Shown here: positions 34,681-43,374 of the stretch, piece after piece
Layout: each line of letters opens with the position of its first letter
How positions within the stretch are numbered: position 1 is the stretch's first letter
Assembly: GCA_008107755.1 (NCBI GenBank)
Contig: VIRH01000072.1
Location: forward strand, 124,001-188,000
DNA length: 64,000 nt
Reading direction: 5' to 3'
Origin: Rhodobacterales bacterium
GTDB taxonomy: Bacteria; Pseudomonadota; Alphaproteobacteria; Rhizobiales; Stappiaceae
Program-made: the position numbers and the translations under genes
Notes under the pieces: model-generated
Told to the model about the DNA's origin: nothing
Databases searched by the model: none
What the model saw: only the letters and a program-made list of their open reading frames with translations

Positions 34681-36318
34681 ATGAGCGACAACGCCACCAA
34701 CCAGGGCATCCCCGATCCCGAGGGAGCTGCCAGTCTCATCGAGACCGATTACGAGATCGGCCAGGACAATATCGAAACCAAACTCGGGCCTTTCGATCTC
34801 GATATTCACAATCCGGTCTTCCTTGTCTCCGGCCTCACGATCGCGGCCTTCACATTTCTGACCCTTGCCTTCCAGAACGAGGTCGGCCCCTTCTTCGACG
34901 CATTGCGGACGTGGCTGACATCCAACCTTGACTGGTTCTTCATCCTGGCCGGCAACGTCTTCGTCATCGTGTGCCTGGCCCTCATCGTTACGCCCCTCGG
35001 CAATGTGCGTATCGGCGGAAAGGATGCTGAACCGGACTACAATTACTTCGGCTGGTTCGCCATGCTTTTCGCTGCCGGCATGGGCATCGGGCTGATGTTC
35101 TTCGGCGTTCTGGAGCCCGTCTACCACATGGCGTTTTCAGAGCCGATGGGCGTTCCCTCGCCCTTTGACGCGGACGGGAACGTGATCGAGGAAAACGTGG
35201 CCGCCGCCAAGGCGATGGGAATGGCCGCGACGATCTTCCACTGGGGCCTGCACCCCTGGGCCATCTATGCCGTCGTGGCGCTGGCGCTGGCACTGTTTTC
35301 CTTCAACAAGGGCCTTCCGCTGACGATGCGATCGGTTTTCTATCCGATCTTCGGCGAAAAGACCTGGGGCTGGCCCGGTCACGTCGTCGACATTCTGGCC
35401 GTCTTCGCAACCCTCTTCGGCCTGGCGACATCGCTCGGCTTCGGGGCACAGCAGGCCAACGCCGGCCTCAACTTCGTCTTCGGAGTTCCGATCGGCAACA
35501 TGGCCCAGATCCTGCTGATCATCGGCATCACGACCATCGCCCTGATCTCCGTGCTGCGCGGTCTCGACGGCGGCGTGAAGGTCCTGTCGGAAATCAACAT
35601 GGTGATCGCGGCCTTGCTTCTGATCTTCGTGATCGCAGCGGGACCGACCGCTTCGCTCGTGAGCGGTTTCGTGGAAAATCTCGGAGCCTATGCAAAGGAT
35701 ATCGTGCCGCTTTCCAACCCGTTCGGGCGCGAGGATGACAGCTTCCGCCACGGCTGGACCGCCTTCTACTGGGCGTGGTGGATTTCCTGGTCGCCGTTCG
35801 TCGGCATGTTCATCGCCCGCGTGAGCCGCGGCAGGAGCGTGCGGGAGTTCATCATCTGCGTGCTGATCATTCCAACCATCGTTTCCGTCATCTGGATGAC
35901 GGCTTTCGGCGGCACGGCAATGGATCAGGTGCTGACCAACCCCGATAGCCAGGTCCACAAATACGTGATCGCCAGCTACAGCCCGGAACTGTCACTGTTC
36001 GGCATGCTGTCCGACCTGCCGATGGCTTCGATCACGTCGTTCATCGCCATCATCCTTGTGATTGTCTTCTTCGTGACGTCGTCGGACTCCGGTTCGCTCG
36101 TCATCGACACGATCACGGCAGGCGGAAAGGTCGATGCTCCCGTCGCACAGCGCGTCTTCTGGTGCACCTTCGAAGGGCTGGTCGCCATTGCGCTTCTGCT
36201 CGGCGGCGGGCTCGGTGCGCTGCAGGCGATGGCCGTCTCGACCGGCTTCCCCTTCACCATCGTGCTCCTGCTCGCCTGCTACGCGATCATCAAGGGCCTG
36301 ATGGAAGAACCGCGCTGA
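34681..36318 (+). CDS. BCCT-family betaine/carnitine/choline transporter
   Basis: 545 residues and about twelve helices. The BCCT signature is clear: GWFAMLFAAGMGIGLMFFGVLEPVYH, and later HGWTAFYWAWWISWSPFVGMFIARVSRGRSVREF with the Trp cluster of the substrate site. The long acidic N-terminus and short C-terminus are like many marine BCCT carriers. It imports quaternary ammonium or sulfonium osmolytes with Na+ or H+. Second gene after usp. A GC-rich hairpin follows at 36339. Confidence 0.93.
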   Translation: MSDNATNQGIPDPEGAASLIETDYEIGQDNIETKLGPFDLDIHNPVFLVSGLTIAAFTFLTLAFQNEVGPFFDALRTWLTSNLDWFFILAGNVFVIVCLALIVTPLGNVRIGGKDAEPDYNYFGWFAMLFAAGMGIGLMFFGVLEPVYHMAFSEPMGVPSPFDADGNVIEENVAAAKAMGMAATIFHWGLHPWAIYAVVALALALFSFNKGLPLTMRSVFYPIFGEKTWGWPGHVVDILAVFATLFGLATSLGFGAQQANAGLNFVFGVPIGNMAQILLIIGITTIALISVLRGLDGGVKVLSEINMVIAALLLIFVIAAGPTASLVSGFVENLGAYAKDIVPLSNPFGREDDSFRHGWTAFYWAWWISWSPFVGMFIARVSRGRSVREFIICVLIIPTIVSVIWMTAFGGTAMDQVLTNPDSQVHKYVIASYSPELSLFGMLSDLPMASITSFIAIILVIVFFVTSSDSGSLVIDTITAGGKVDAPVAQRVFWCTFEGLVAIALLLGGGLGALQAMAVSTGFPFTIVLLLACYAIIKGLMEEPR

Positions 36319-36338
36319 CGCGGACCGCATGACGACTT

Positions 36339-36367
36339 GCAGGCGGGCGGCCCGGCCGCTCGCCTGC
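36339..36367 (+). terminator. GC-rich hairpin after the BCCT gene
   Basis: A 12-bp stem with one G-U pair (GCAGGCGGGCGG/CCGCTCGCCTGC, loop CCCGG) lies 20 bases beyond the stop codon. A T-rich stretch follows only after about 12 bases, so termination strength is uncertain. Confidence 0.6.
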
Positions 36368-36489
36368 ATGGCAACAGATTTGATTTTTCTTGATCGAAAA
36401 CGCTCAGGCGACGACTGACCGCACCTGGATGTTCGCACCGCAGTGCCCAGGAGATTGAGCCGTCAGTTCGACAGTCTCCCGTCAGCTCC

Positions 36490-37623
36490 CTACGGGTTCT
36501 TTTCCGTTTCCACTGCCGCTTCCTCGCCGTCTTCCGAACCCTCATCCAGGCTGGGCGCAAGCCGGACGCCGTGAGGCGGAGAGCTCTCGCGAACCTTCAG
36601 TTCCGGCTCGATCACGATAGGCGTGTTGGGCACGCGTTCTCCGGCGACCTGCCGCAGAAGCGTCAGGGCTGCCAGACGGCCGATCTTGTCGGGCTGATTG
36701 CGGACGGTCGTGAGTGCCGGCGTGCGCGCATCCGCCCCGTCGATGTCGTCATAACCGGTGATCGCCATGTCCGGACCTGGTTCGACACCGGCCCGGCGTA
36801 ACGTCGTCATCATGCCGAAGGCAACGAGATCGTTGAAGCCGACGATGGCTGTCGGCCGTTCCTCGGCCCCCAGGATCTCGGGTACCGCGGCCCGCCCATC
36901 CGCTTGTGTCATCATCTCGGGCAGATCGATCTGGCTCTCTGGATCGATCCCCGCCTCGTTGAGCGCCTTGCGCCACCCGGCATTGCGAAGCTGCCCGGTG
37001 GAACTGGCGCGCCGCCCGCCGACCATCGCGATAGACCGATGGCCCTGCCCGAGCAGATGGCGGGTGATCTGGTATGTCCCGGACAGATCGTCGCCGCGCA
37101 CGCAGGGCGCCCAGACGCCCGGCACTTCACGCGCAACCAGTGTCACCGGAATGCCCTGCCCGACCAGACGATTGATCTCCTCCGCCGTCGTGCCGACCGA
37201 GGGGCACAGGATGAGCCCGTCCGCCCTGTGCTGGAGCAGTGTGTTGACGAAGGCCCGCTGGCGTTTCACGTCATCCCGGTGATTGCAGATGAAGATCATC
37301 TGCCCCTGCTCTTCCAGCACGGTCTCAAGGGCGGAGAAGACCTCCGCAAAATAAGGATTGAGAATATCGTGGACCGCGACGCCGACAATCTGGCTGCGAG
37401 ACGTGCGCAGTGACGCAGCCGAGCGGTTGTAGATGTAGCCGATCTCCTCCGCCGTCTGCTTGACCTTTTCCCGCGTCTCCTCCGCCACCAGCGGACTGTC
37501 CCGAAGGGCGAGCGAAACCGTTGCCGTCGAAATGCCGAGCTGGTCGGCGATATGCCCGAGTGTCAGGCGCTTGCCCGGCTTCGACGGCAGGCCCGGAGGC
37601 GTGGATCCGTTGTCATCTGACAT
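36490..37623 (-). CDS. LacI-family transcriptional regulator
   Basis: 377 residues. LacI HTH at about 20-65 (LTLGHIADQLGISTATVSLALRDSPLVAEETREKVKQTAEEIGYIYNRSAASLRTSRS), including the hinge, then a periplasmic-binding-protein-like effector domain (IVGVAVHDILNPYFAEVFSALE to the end), with the family motifs AIVGFNDLVAFGMM and DMAITGYDDIDGAD. The C-terminal tail is Glu-rich. The ligand (usually a sugar) and the target are unknown; the BCCT gene is convergent on the other strand. Confidence 0.9.
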   Translation of the reverse strand: MSDDNGSTPPGLPSKPGKRLTLGHIADQLGISTATVSLALRDSPLVAEETREKVKQTAEEIGYIYNRSAASLRTSRSQIVGVAVHDILNPYFAEVFSALETVLEEQGQMIFICNHRDDVKRQRAFVNTLLQHRADGLILCPSVGTTAEEINRLVGQGIPVTLVAREVPGVWAPCVRGDDLSGTYQITRHLLGQGHRSIAMVGGRRASSTGQLRNAGWRKALNEAGIDPESQIDLPEMMTQADGRAAVPEILGAEERPTAIVGFNDLVAFGMMTTLRRAGVEPGPDMAITGYDDIDGADARTPALTTVRNQPDKIGRLAALTLLRQVAGERVPNTPIVIEPELKVRESSPPHGVRLAPSLDEGSEDGEEAAVETEKNP

Positions 37624-37765
37624 CAAGTGTTCTCATTTTCCGCAGCGGTTCCTGAAGGGACCGATACAGTGCCAGTCCACGGGGGTAAAGAAGCCAGCGA
37701 ACAAATAACGCCGATTGTCGCCAGCGCGGTGTCGGGCGGCGGGGCGCCGCCGAGCCGAAGGCGCC

Positions 37766-37802
37766 GCCCGGGAAGCCGGAGATCCCTTCCCTTTTCCCGG
37801 GC
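37766..37802 (-). terminator. Hairpin downstream of the OmpA-like lipoprotein gene
   Basis: A 9-bp stem (GCCCGGGAA/TTCCCGGGC) with a 19-base loop lies just after the stop codon of the OmpA-like gene. A second GC-rich palindromic stretch adjoins it at about 37737-37766. There is no T run, so this is only a candidate terminator. Confidence 0.4.
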
Positions 37803-37808
37803 GCTGCA

Positions 37809-38342
37809 TCATCGGCTTGCCGGAGCGCTGTCGTCGAACTCCTCGCGAAGGTTGACGACGACGCGGCGGTTCTGGGACTGACACGTCAGCTTGTCGCAAT
37901 CGGTCACCGGCCGCTCAACGCCATATCCCTTCACCCACATGCGCTTGGGCGAAACACCGTCTTTGACGAGTTCCGCCATGACGGCATTCGCGCGCGCCGT
38001 CGACAGTGTCTTCTGCGCCGCTTCGCTGCCCGGGTCATCCGCATGGCCCTGGATCTTGACCAGCCACTTCTTGTTTTTCTTCAGCCAGGTGGCCTGTTTC
38101 TCGATCGTCATCCGCGCTTCCTCGGTCACGACGGCTGACCCTTCAGGGAAATAGATGCGCCGGCCCACATTCAGGATGAAATCCTCTTCCGATCCGGAAG
38201 AGATATCAACGAAGCCGGCAACGGGCGCGTTGGTTACATCCGGAGACGAAAAGCTTCCGCCGGTGTTGCAGCCCGCCAGTGCGAATGAAAACATTCCCGC
38301 GACGAAGATGCCGAGCCTTGCTCGGCGAAACCAGTTGTTCAA
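37809..38342 (-). CDS. OmpA/Pal-like outer-membrane lipoprotein
   Basis: 177 residues from a TTG at 38342 with GGGGGA upstream; an ATG at 38384 would add 14 residues ahead of the signal peptide. The signal peptide ends in a lipobox (FSFALAGCNTG), so the protein is lipidated. The C-terminal OmpA domain (about 60-165) has RIYFPEGSAVVTEEARMTIEKQATWL, IQGHADDPGSEAAQKTLSTARANAVMAELV and the peptidoglycan-binding end NRRVVVNL. A Cys pair (DCDKLTC) sits near the end. Related to Pal/Lpp-type anchors, but no tol genes are nearby. Confidence 0.87.
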   Translation of the reverse strand: MNNWFRRARLGIFVAGMFSFALAGCNTGGSFSSPDVTNAPVAGFVDISSGSEEDFILNVGRRIYFPEGSAVVTEEARMTIEKQATWLKKNKKWLVKIQGHADDPGSEAAQKTLSTARANAVMAELVKDGVSPKRMWVKGYGVERPVTDCDKLTCQSQNRRVVVNLREEFDDSAPASR

Positions 38343-38484
38343 GGAGTCCCCCAACCCGCTGGATCGACATGGGCATTGCCGCAAGACGCGGTCCGGCCTG
38401 AAGTCGAATATTCAAGATTACCGTAAGGCAGTCCGGGCGTCGCCGCGCACGGACTGCCGAGATCACGCATGCCGAAGCCGAGGC

Positions 38485-39129
38485 TCAGCCGGCATTCGAA
38501 CCGAGATGCTCGAGCACCAGAACCGCCGTGCCCTTGGGACAGCGCTGATAAAGATCGATGATGTCTTCCGGAAACATGCGGATACATCCGCTCGACACGT
38601 CGCGCCCGATGCTCCAGGGCTCCAGCGTTCCGTGCAGGCGATAGCCGAGATCCGAGCCGTCCCGGTAGAGATAGAGGGCTCTCGGCCCAAGCGGATTGTT
38701 CGCCGCTCCGCCTTCGACGAGGCGCGGCAGATCCGGCTGGCGCTTCAGCATTTCCGGCGGCGGGACCCAACGCGGCCACAGGGCCTTGCGGTCGATACGC
38801 GCACGCCCGTACCACTTGAAGCCCTCACGCCCGACGCCGACGCCGTAGCGCAGCGCGGTGTTGTTTTCCCAGACCCAGTAAAGAAAGTGATTGGACGTGT
38901 CGACGACGACCGTTCCAGGCGGCTCCGGACTGAAATACTTGACCATCTGGCGGCGCCAGACGGGCTGGATGCGATCGAAATTCGTTTGACGGTACTGAAA
39001 TCCGCTGTCCTGCTGATAACCCTTGAAATAGGCATTCGCGGCGGCATTGGCACGGGCCAGATGCGGCATTGCGAGCGTTCCGGCCGCTGCGGCGGCCACC
39101 CCCAGGAACGTCCGGCGGCTGAGATCCAT
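38485..39129 (-). CDS. L,D-transpeptidase (YkuD family), Tat-exported
   Basis: 214 residues from the ATG at 39129 (GGAGG upstream). The N-terminus MDLSRRTFLGVAAAAAGTLAMPHLARA is a twin-arginine signal. The YkuD catalytic motif is complete: HGTLEPWSIGRDVSSGCIRM, with the His and the nucleophilic Cys. Such enzymes make 3-3 peptidoglycan cross-links or attach lipoproteins to peptidoglycan. Adjacent to an OmpA-like lipoprotein on the same strand, 142 bases apart, so both may act on the cell envelope. Confidence 0.92.
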   Translation of the reverse strand: MDLSRRTFLGVAAAAAGTLAMPHLARANAAANAYFKGYQQDSGFQYRQTNFDRIQPVWRRQMVKYFSPEPPGTVVVDTSNHFLYWVWENNTALRYGVGVGREGFKWYGRARIDRKALWPRWVPPPEMLKRQPDLPRLVEGGAANNPLGPRALYLYRDGSDLGYRLHGTLEPWSIGRDVSSGCIRMFPEDIIDLYQRCPKGTAVLVLEHLGSNAG

Positions 39130-39233
39130 TCTAATCCTCCTCAACAGGCAGTCGACCCGGCGTCACCCGCTGCCAACAAGGAGGTTATTAAGACGGAAAG
39201 TCGGCAACCGCGTCAACCATCAGTATCCGCTCC

Positions 39234-40136
39234 CTAAATTCCCTTCACGCGCTCCCGATAGAGAATGTAGAGACCGGAAGCGACGACGATCGAGGCGCCG
39301 GCGATTGTCGAAAGTGACGGAACGTCGGCGAAGACCAGATAGCCGAGAATGATCATCCAGACGATCTGGCTGTAGATGAACGGCGCCAGGACCGGGGCAG
39401 GCGCGATCCGGTGAGCCATGATGAAGAGGTAATGTCCGCCGCCACCGAGACAGCCCGTAAGAAGCATGAGCGCCCATGACAGGGCGTCGGGCGGCGTTTC
39501 CCAGACAGCAATGCCCGCAGGCGCCATCGCGACGGCGCCGACGATGCCGGAAATGATCAGCATGGTGGCAGATCCGTCGGTGGCGGTCAGCTGACGTGTG
39601 AGAATGGCATAGAAGGCGTAGAAGCACATGGAGCAGACCGAAAAGATCGCCGCCCAGTGCATTCCGCCCATTCCCGGCTGCGTGACGACCAGAACGCCGG
39701 AGAAGCCGACGATGATCGCGATCCAGCGCCTCAGCCCCGCCCATTCGCCCAGAAGCGGCCCGGCAAGTGCCGTGATCACGAAGGGTGAGGCGAACATGAT
39801 CGACATGGTCTCGGCAAGCTGCAGGTAACGCAGCGCGATGAAATTGCAGAACGTCGTGCCCACAAGGCAGAGCGCGCGCACGATCTGCAGCACCGGCCGA
39901 CCGGTCTTCAGGAGCGATGGCTTCTTCCAGACCTGAAACAGGATGAAGGTGACGATCACGTGGCTGACAAACCGCATCCACACGATCTGAAGCGTCGGCA
40001 GGCTCGCCGACAGATATTTGGCGGTCGCATCCAGGACGGAGAAACTCAGGCAGGCGATCGCAATCAGACCGATACCGGCGATGGGCGCGGCGACGCTTCC
40101 CGGTCCGCCTGACTGTTGCTGGAAACCTTGCGCCAT
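39234..40136 (-). CDS. EamA-family (DMT superfamily) transporter
   Basis: 300 residues from the ATG at 40136. Ten predicted helices in two EamA repeats: first GIGLIAIACLSFSVLDATAKYLSASLPTLQIVWMRF to GVLVVTQPG; second HWAAIFSVCSMCFYAFYAILTRQL to the end (SLSTIAGASIVVASGLYILYRE). Family members export metabolites, often amino acids or S-adenosylmethionine-like compounds; the substrate here is unknown. Divergent from the Ogt gene. Confidence 0.88.
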   Translation of the reverse strand: MAQGFQQQSGGPGSVAAPIAGIGLIAIACLSFSVLDATAKYLSASLPTLQIVWMRFVSHVIVTFILFQVWKKPSLLKTGRPVLQIVRALCLVGTTFCNFIALRYLQLAETMSIMFASPFVITALAGPLLGEWAGLRRWIAIIVGFSGVLVVTQPGMGGMHWAAIFSVCSMCFYAFYAILTRQLTATDGSATMLIISGIVGAVAMAPAGIAVWETPPDALSWALMLLTGCLGGGGHYLFIMAHRIAPAPVLAPFIYSQIVWMIILGYLVFADVPSLSTIAGASIVVASGLYILYRERVKGI

Positions 40137-40355
40137 CTGCTCGAGTGCCCTGTGGGTTGGTGAAGCTTGCCGGCGGAACCGCAAAAGGCGCGCCGCTGCC
40201 GGAAATCCAATCCCGTCGCGGCCCTCTCCGCTTGCGAAACCTTCCGGTCATCCTCAGATGAAGATCGAAAGACGCGGACGCATTCCCGACTGGAACGGTC
40301 CTGTTGAGATATGTCCGGCCAAACGCTAAACAAATTCCAACAAGGCGGGAATGAC

Positions 40356-40811
40356 ATGCCGGTTGCGGGAGTTGAAACATGGCTGGGGCACCTGTCCGTT
40401 CACGAAACGGATGGCGCTATCACCCAGATACACTGGAACGCCCCTGCGAGCCAAGACAAAACACCCCTGCTCGAAGAGGCCTGCCGTCAGGTGTCAGCCT
40501 ATTTCGATGGACGTCTCCAGGCTTTCGACCTTCCGCTTGCGCCCAAGGGCTCCGAGCTGCATCAGGCCGTGTTCAGGGCGATGCTGGCGATTCCCTACGG
40601 CAAGACGCGCACCTACGGCGATCTCGCGACGGAGCTCGGCACTTACGGACAACCGATCGGTCAGGCTTGCGCCGCAAATCCGATACCGATCGTCATTCCG
40701 TGCCACCGAATTCTGTCTGCCAGCGGTCTCGGGGGCTATTCGGGTGAGGGAGGCGTTGAAACGAAAATCGCCCTCCTTAAACTGGAGGGCGGTTTTCCGT
40801 TCCTTCTATGA
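40356..40811 (+). CDS. ogt: Methylated-DNA--protein-cysteine methyltransferase (Ogt)
   Basis: 151 residues from the ATG at 40356. The C-terminal domain carries IPYGKTRTYGDLATELGTYGQPIGQACAANPIPIVIPCHRILSASGLGGYSG: the Arg-finger helix region, the active-site PCHR with alkyl-acceptor Cys and the trailing GGYSGG-like loop. It repairs O6-alkylguanine by irreversible transfer to the Cys. There is no AdaA domain and the length is typical of Ogt. Upstream sequence AAGGCGGGA serves as the ribosome site. Confidence 0.93.
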   Translation: MPVAGVETWLGHLSVHETDGAITQIHWNAPASQDKTPLLEEACRQVSAYFDGRLQAFDLPLAPKGSELHQAVFRAMLAIPYGKTRTYGDLATELGTYGQPIGQACAANPIPIVIPCHRILSASGLGGYSGEGGVETKIALLKLEGGFPFLL

Positions 40812-40900
40812 AGGCATCCGCGGGAGGTTCGCGGAAGGACAGAGGCATGTGCTGGCGGGGACTAGCAGCTGCCTCTGCATTCGTTATCTGGTGCAGCCCT

Positions 40901-41134
40901 CTAGAAGAGGATGCTGCCTGCCATCAGGACGACGGCGCCGACCGTGCACCAGAGGAAGAATTCGTTGATGCGCGCCTGTCGCGTTTCGGCGTCGGCGCGA
41001 ATTCGGTTTTCCCTTGCGGGCCAGAGGCCGAACTGGCGATGGCCCATTGAAGCGTTGGATACCTGCCGAAAACGGCGACGCAGTTCTTGCGCCTTGAGGG
41101 CGCCCCTGTCTTCGTCGATCGTCTGGTACGTCAT
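40901..41134 (-). CDS. Small protein with C-terminal membrane anchor, unknown
   Basis: 77 residues from the ATG at 41134 with GAGG 7-10 bases upstream. The N-terminal part is charged and helical (QTIDEDRGALKAQELRRRFRQ), then ARINEFFLWCTVGAVVLMAGSILF makes a single C-terminal transmembrane helix, so it resembles a tail-anchored small protein. No family recognised. It lies between ogt and chrA on the opposite strand. The plus-strand frame over the same bases has a poor composition and no ribosome site. Confidence 0.5.
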   Translation of the reverse strand: MTYQTIDEDRGALKAQELRRRFRQVSNASMGHRQFGLWPARENRIRADAETRQARINEFFLWCTVGAVVLMAGSILF

Positions 41135-41300
41135 GCAGAACCTCAATCGTTTCCTGTTACCCAAACGGCTACACACCTCAATTGGTTCCATAGCAAAGAC
41201 AATTCAAATGACGATTTTGTAATGATAGGCAATGAACTGTCGTGATCACGTCACGTCCGGCACCTAAAAAAACGATCGACTTGGCACAGGCAGGTTCTTG

Positions 41301-42653
41301 ATGGTTTCCACCTCTGACTCGGAAAGTAGACACCCCGGAGATACTGAAACGGAGCCTGGCAAGCCGTCCCTCGCTGACATCACCCGCGTCTCTCTGAAAG
41401 TGGGTCTCCTGTCGTTCGGTGGGCCGGCTGCACAGATTTCCGTCATGCACCGGGAATTCGTCGAAACCCGGAAATGGCTCTCCGAGGACCGGTTCCTGCA
41501 CGCTCTGAGCTATTGCATGCTGTTGCCCGGTCCAGAGGCCCAGCAGCTCGCGACCTATTGCGGCTGGCTGTGCGGGCGGATCACGGGCGGGCTCGTTGCA
41601 GGGCTGCTGTTCATTCTGCCCGGTGCTGTCGCGATGGCTGCGGTCAGCTATGTCTATGTCGTCTTCGGCAACGTTCCGGCGGTGTCGGCACTTTTTTACG
41701 GCATCAAGGCAGGCGTTCTTGCAATCGTTCTTCAGGCTCTCCTCCGGATCGGCAAGAAGGCCTTGAAAAACCGTCTGGACTGGACGATCTGCGGCCTCAG
41801 CTTCTGCGCGCTGTTCTTCCTGTCGGTACCCTTTCCGCTGGTGATCGCCTCCGCAGCAGGCCTCGGGCTCCTGTTCGGCCAGGCATCGCACATGCAGGAG
41901 AACGCCGACGAGCCGCGTACGGAAGCGGTTTCCTTTGGCCGCACGCTTCGCCTCCTCGCGGTCGGGGTGACGCTCTGGGCGGTTCCGCCTCTGGCAGCGG
42001 TGATCCTGCTGGCACCGGACAATGTCTACACGAACATCGCCGGGTTCTTTTCCCTGCTGGCGGCGGTGAGCTTCGGCGGTGCCTATGCCCTCCTGGCCTA
42101 CATGGCGCAGGTCGCCGTGGAGGGAAAAGGCTGGCTGAGCGCGGGTGAAATGCTAGACGGGCTCGGCCTCGCCGAAACGACGCCCGGTCCGCTTATTCTT
42201 GTGACGCAGTTTGTCGGCTTTCTCGGCGGATGGCGCGACCCCGCACCTTTCCGGCCAACCACCGGAGCACTGCTTGCGGCAGCCATGACGACATGGGTCA
42301 CCTTCGCGCCCAGTTTCCTGTTCGTGCTCGCAGGTGCTCCGTGGATGGAAAGACTGAGAGGCAATGCACACCTGGCAAAAGCGCTTTCCGCCATCACGGC
42401 GGCGGTCGCCGGAACCATCGTCAACCTCGCCGTCTGGTTCGCCCTCCACGTTCTCTTTCGCGAGACGGAGACGGTCACAGCCGGGGTACTCAGGCTTGTC
42501 GTCCCTGATCTCTCCAGCCTCGACCCGATGCTAGCCGCCATCGCGCTGACGGCAGGCTTGCTCATCTTTGCAGCCGGATGGGGCATGGTGCCCGTGCTGG
42601 CGATATCGGCGCTGCTCGGGGGCCTCGTCGCCCTGTTGCCCGGATGGATCTGA
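41301..42653 (+). CDS. chrA: Chromate transporter (ChrA, CHR family, two-domain form)
   Basis: 450 residues from the ATG at 41301 (a TTG directly before it is the alternative). Two CHR domains: the first starts VSLKVGLLSFGGPAAQISVMHREFV with the CHR signature FLHALSYCMLLPGPEAQQLATYCGW, the second includes SFGGAYALLAYMAQVAVE and GLAETTPGPLILVTQFVGFLGGWRD. The long form exports chromate, using sulfate or proton gradients. Resistance level cannot be judged. A MarR gene is convergent 10 bases downstream. Confidence 0.93.
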   Translation: MVSTSDSESRHPGDTETEPGKPSLADITRVSLKVGLLSFGGPAAQISVMHREFVETRKWLSEDRFLHALSYCMLLPGPEAQQLATYCGWLCGRITGGLVAGLLFILPGAVAMAAVSYVYVVFGNVPAVSALFYGIKAGVLAIVLQALLRIGKKALKNRLDWTICGLSFCALFFLSVPFPLVIASAAGLGLLFGQASHMQENADEPRTEAVSFGRTLRLLAVGVTLWAVPPLAAVILLAPDNVYTNIAGFFSLLAAVSFGGAYALLAYMAQVAVEGKGWLSAGEMLDGLGLAETTPGPLILVTQFVGFLGGWRDPAPFRPTTGALLAAAMTTWVTFAPSFLFVLAGAPWMERLRGNAHLAKALSAITAAVAGTIVNLAVWFALHVLFRETETVTAGVLRLVVPDLSSLDPMLAAIALTAGLLIFAAGWGMVPVLAISALLGGLVALLPGWI

Positions 42654-42663
42654 GCAGTCTCTG

Positions 42664-43209
42664 TCAGGCAGCCGAAAGTTCGGTCTTCGTGCTGCCACCC
42701 TCGCCAGTTTCTGTCGATACCTCGCCGGCTTCCGTAACGTCCGGTTCGAGGTCGTCCTCATGGTCCGGATCAGTGTCGACGGCGATCGACAGGTTCTTTT
42801 CAACCTGCCGAAGCAGCTTGCGAAGCTTCTTGCGGTCCTTGTCGTCCAGGCCGGACATTGCCTCGCGCTCCAGGCGTTTCCAGGCCTTGTCAACGGAGGA
42901 AACCAGGTTCCGGCCCTTGTCGGTCAGGAACACACGGGCAAGGCGCCCGTCCGTGTCGGAAACCTGGCGGCGGACATAGTCCTGCGCGGAAAGCCGGGTG
43001 ACCATCTTCGTGACGGTTGGCGGCTGTACCCCAAGGGCGAGCGCGAGCTGGCTCATGGTCCGACCGTCTGTATCTGCCAGCACCTTCAGCACCAGCTCCT
43101 GCCCCGGATGCAGGCCAATGCGCGTCAGATGCGCACCCGACCGGGCACGCTGCGCCTTGGCTGCCTGAACCAGCCGGAATGTGTTGCTTTTCTTGTAGTT
43201 GAAAGCCAT
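42664..43209 (-). CDS. MarR-family transcriptional regulator
   Basis: 181 residues from the ATG at 43209 (AGGTAGGG upstream; 43248 is the alternative). Winged helix at about 25-120: LTRIGLHPGQELVLKVLADTDGRTMSQLALALGVQPPTVTKMVTRLSAQDYVRRQVSDTDGRLARVFLTDKG, the typical MarR recognition helix and wing with DxR. It is longer than usual because of an acidic Thr/Glu-rich tail of about 45 residues. The target is unknown; chrA and the MFS gene are candidates by position. Confidence 0.9.
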   Translation of the reverse strand: MAFNYKKSNTFRLVQAAKAQRARSGAHLTRIGLHPGQELVLKVLADTDGRTMSQLALALGVQPPTVTKMVTRLSAQDYVRRQVSDTDGRLARVFLTDKGRNLVSSVDKAWKRLEREAMSGLDDKDRKKLRKLLRQVEKNLSIAVDTDPDHEDDLEPDVTEAGEVSTETGEGGSTKTELSAA

Positions 43210-43374
43210 CGCCCTACCTGCGCTCAAATCAACCCGATTTGCGTTCATCTTTGACGCGGAGGCACCTTATCGGAGTTATTTAACCGTCAAATGACAGTCC
43301 GGGCAGCATTCGGGACTTTTCGAGGCAGGATTGCTGTTGAGCCCTGTTCAGGCGGAGCAGAAACGCACGAGCCG

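Noticed and set aside
40911..41222. Plus-strand frame of 103 codons overlapping the small membrane protein
   Set aside because: Arg/Ser-rich antisense composition, no ribosome site; the minus frame has a coherent helix-plus-anchor design.
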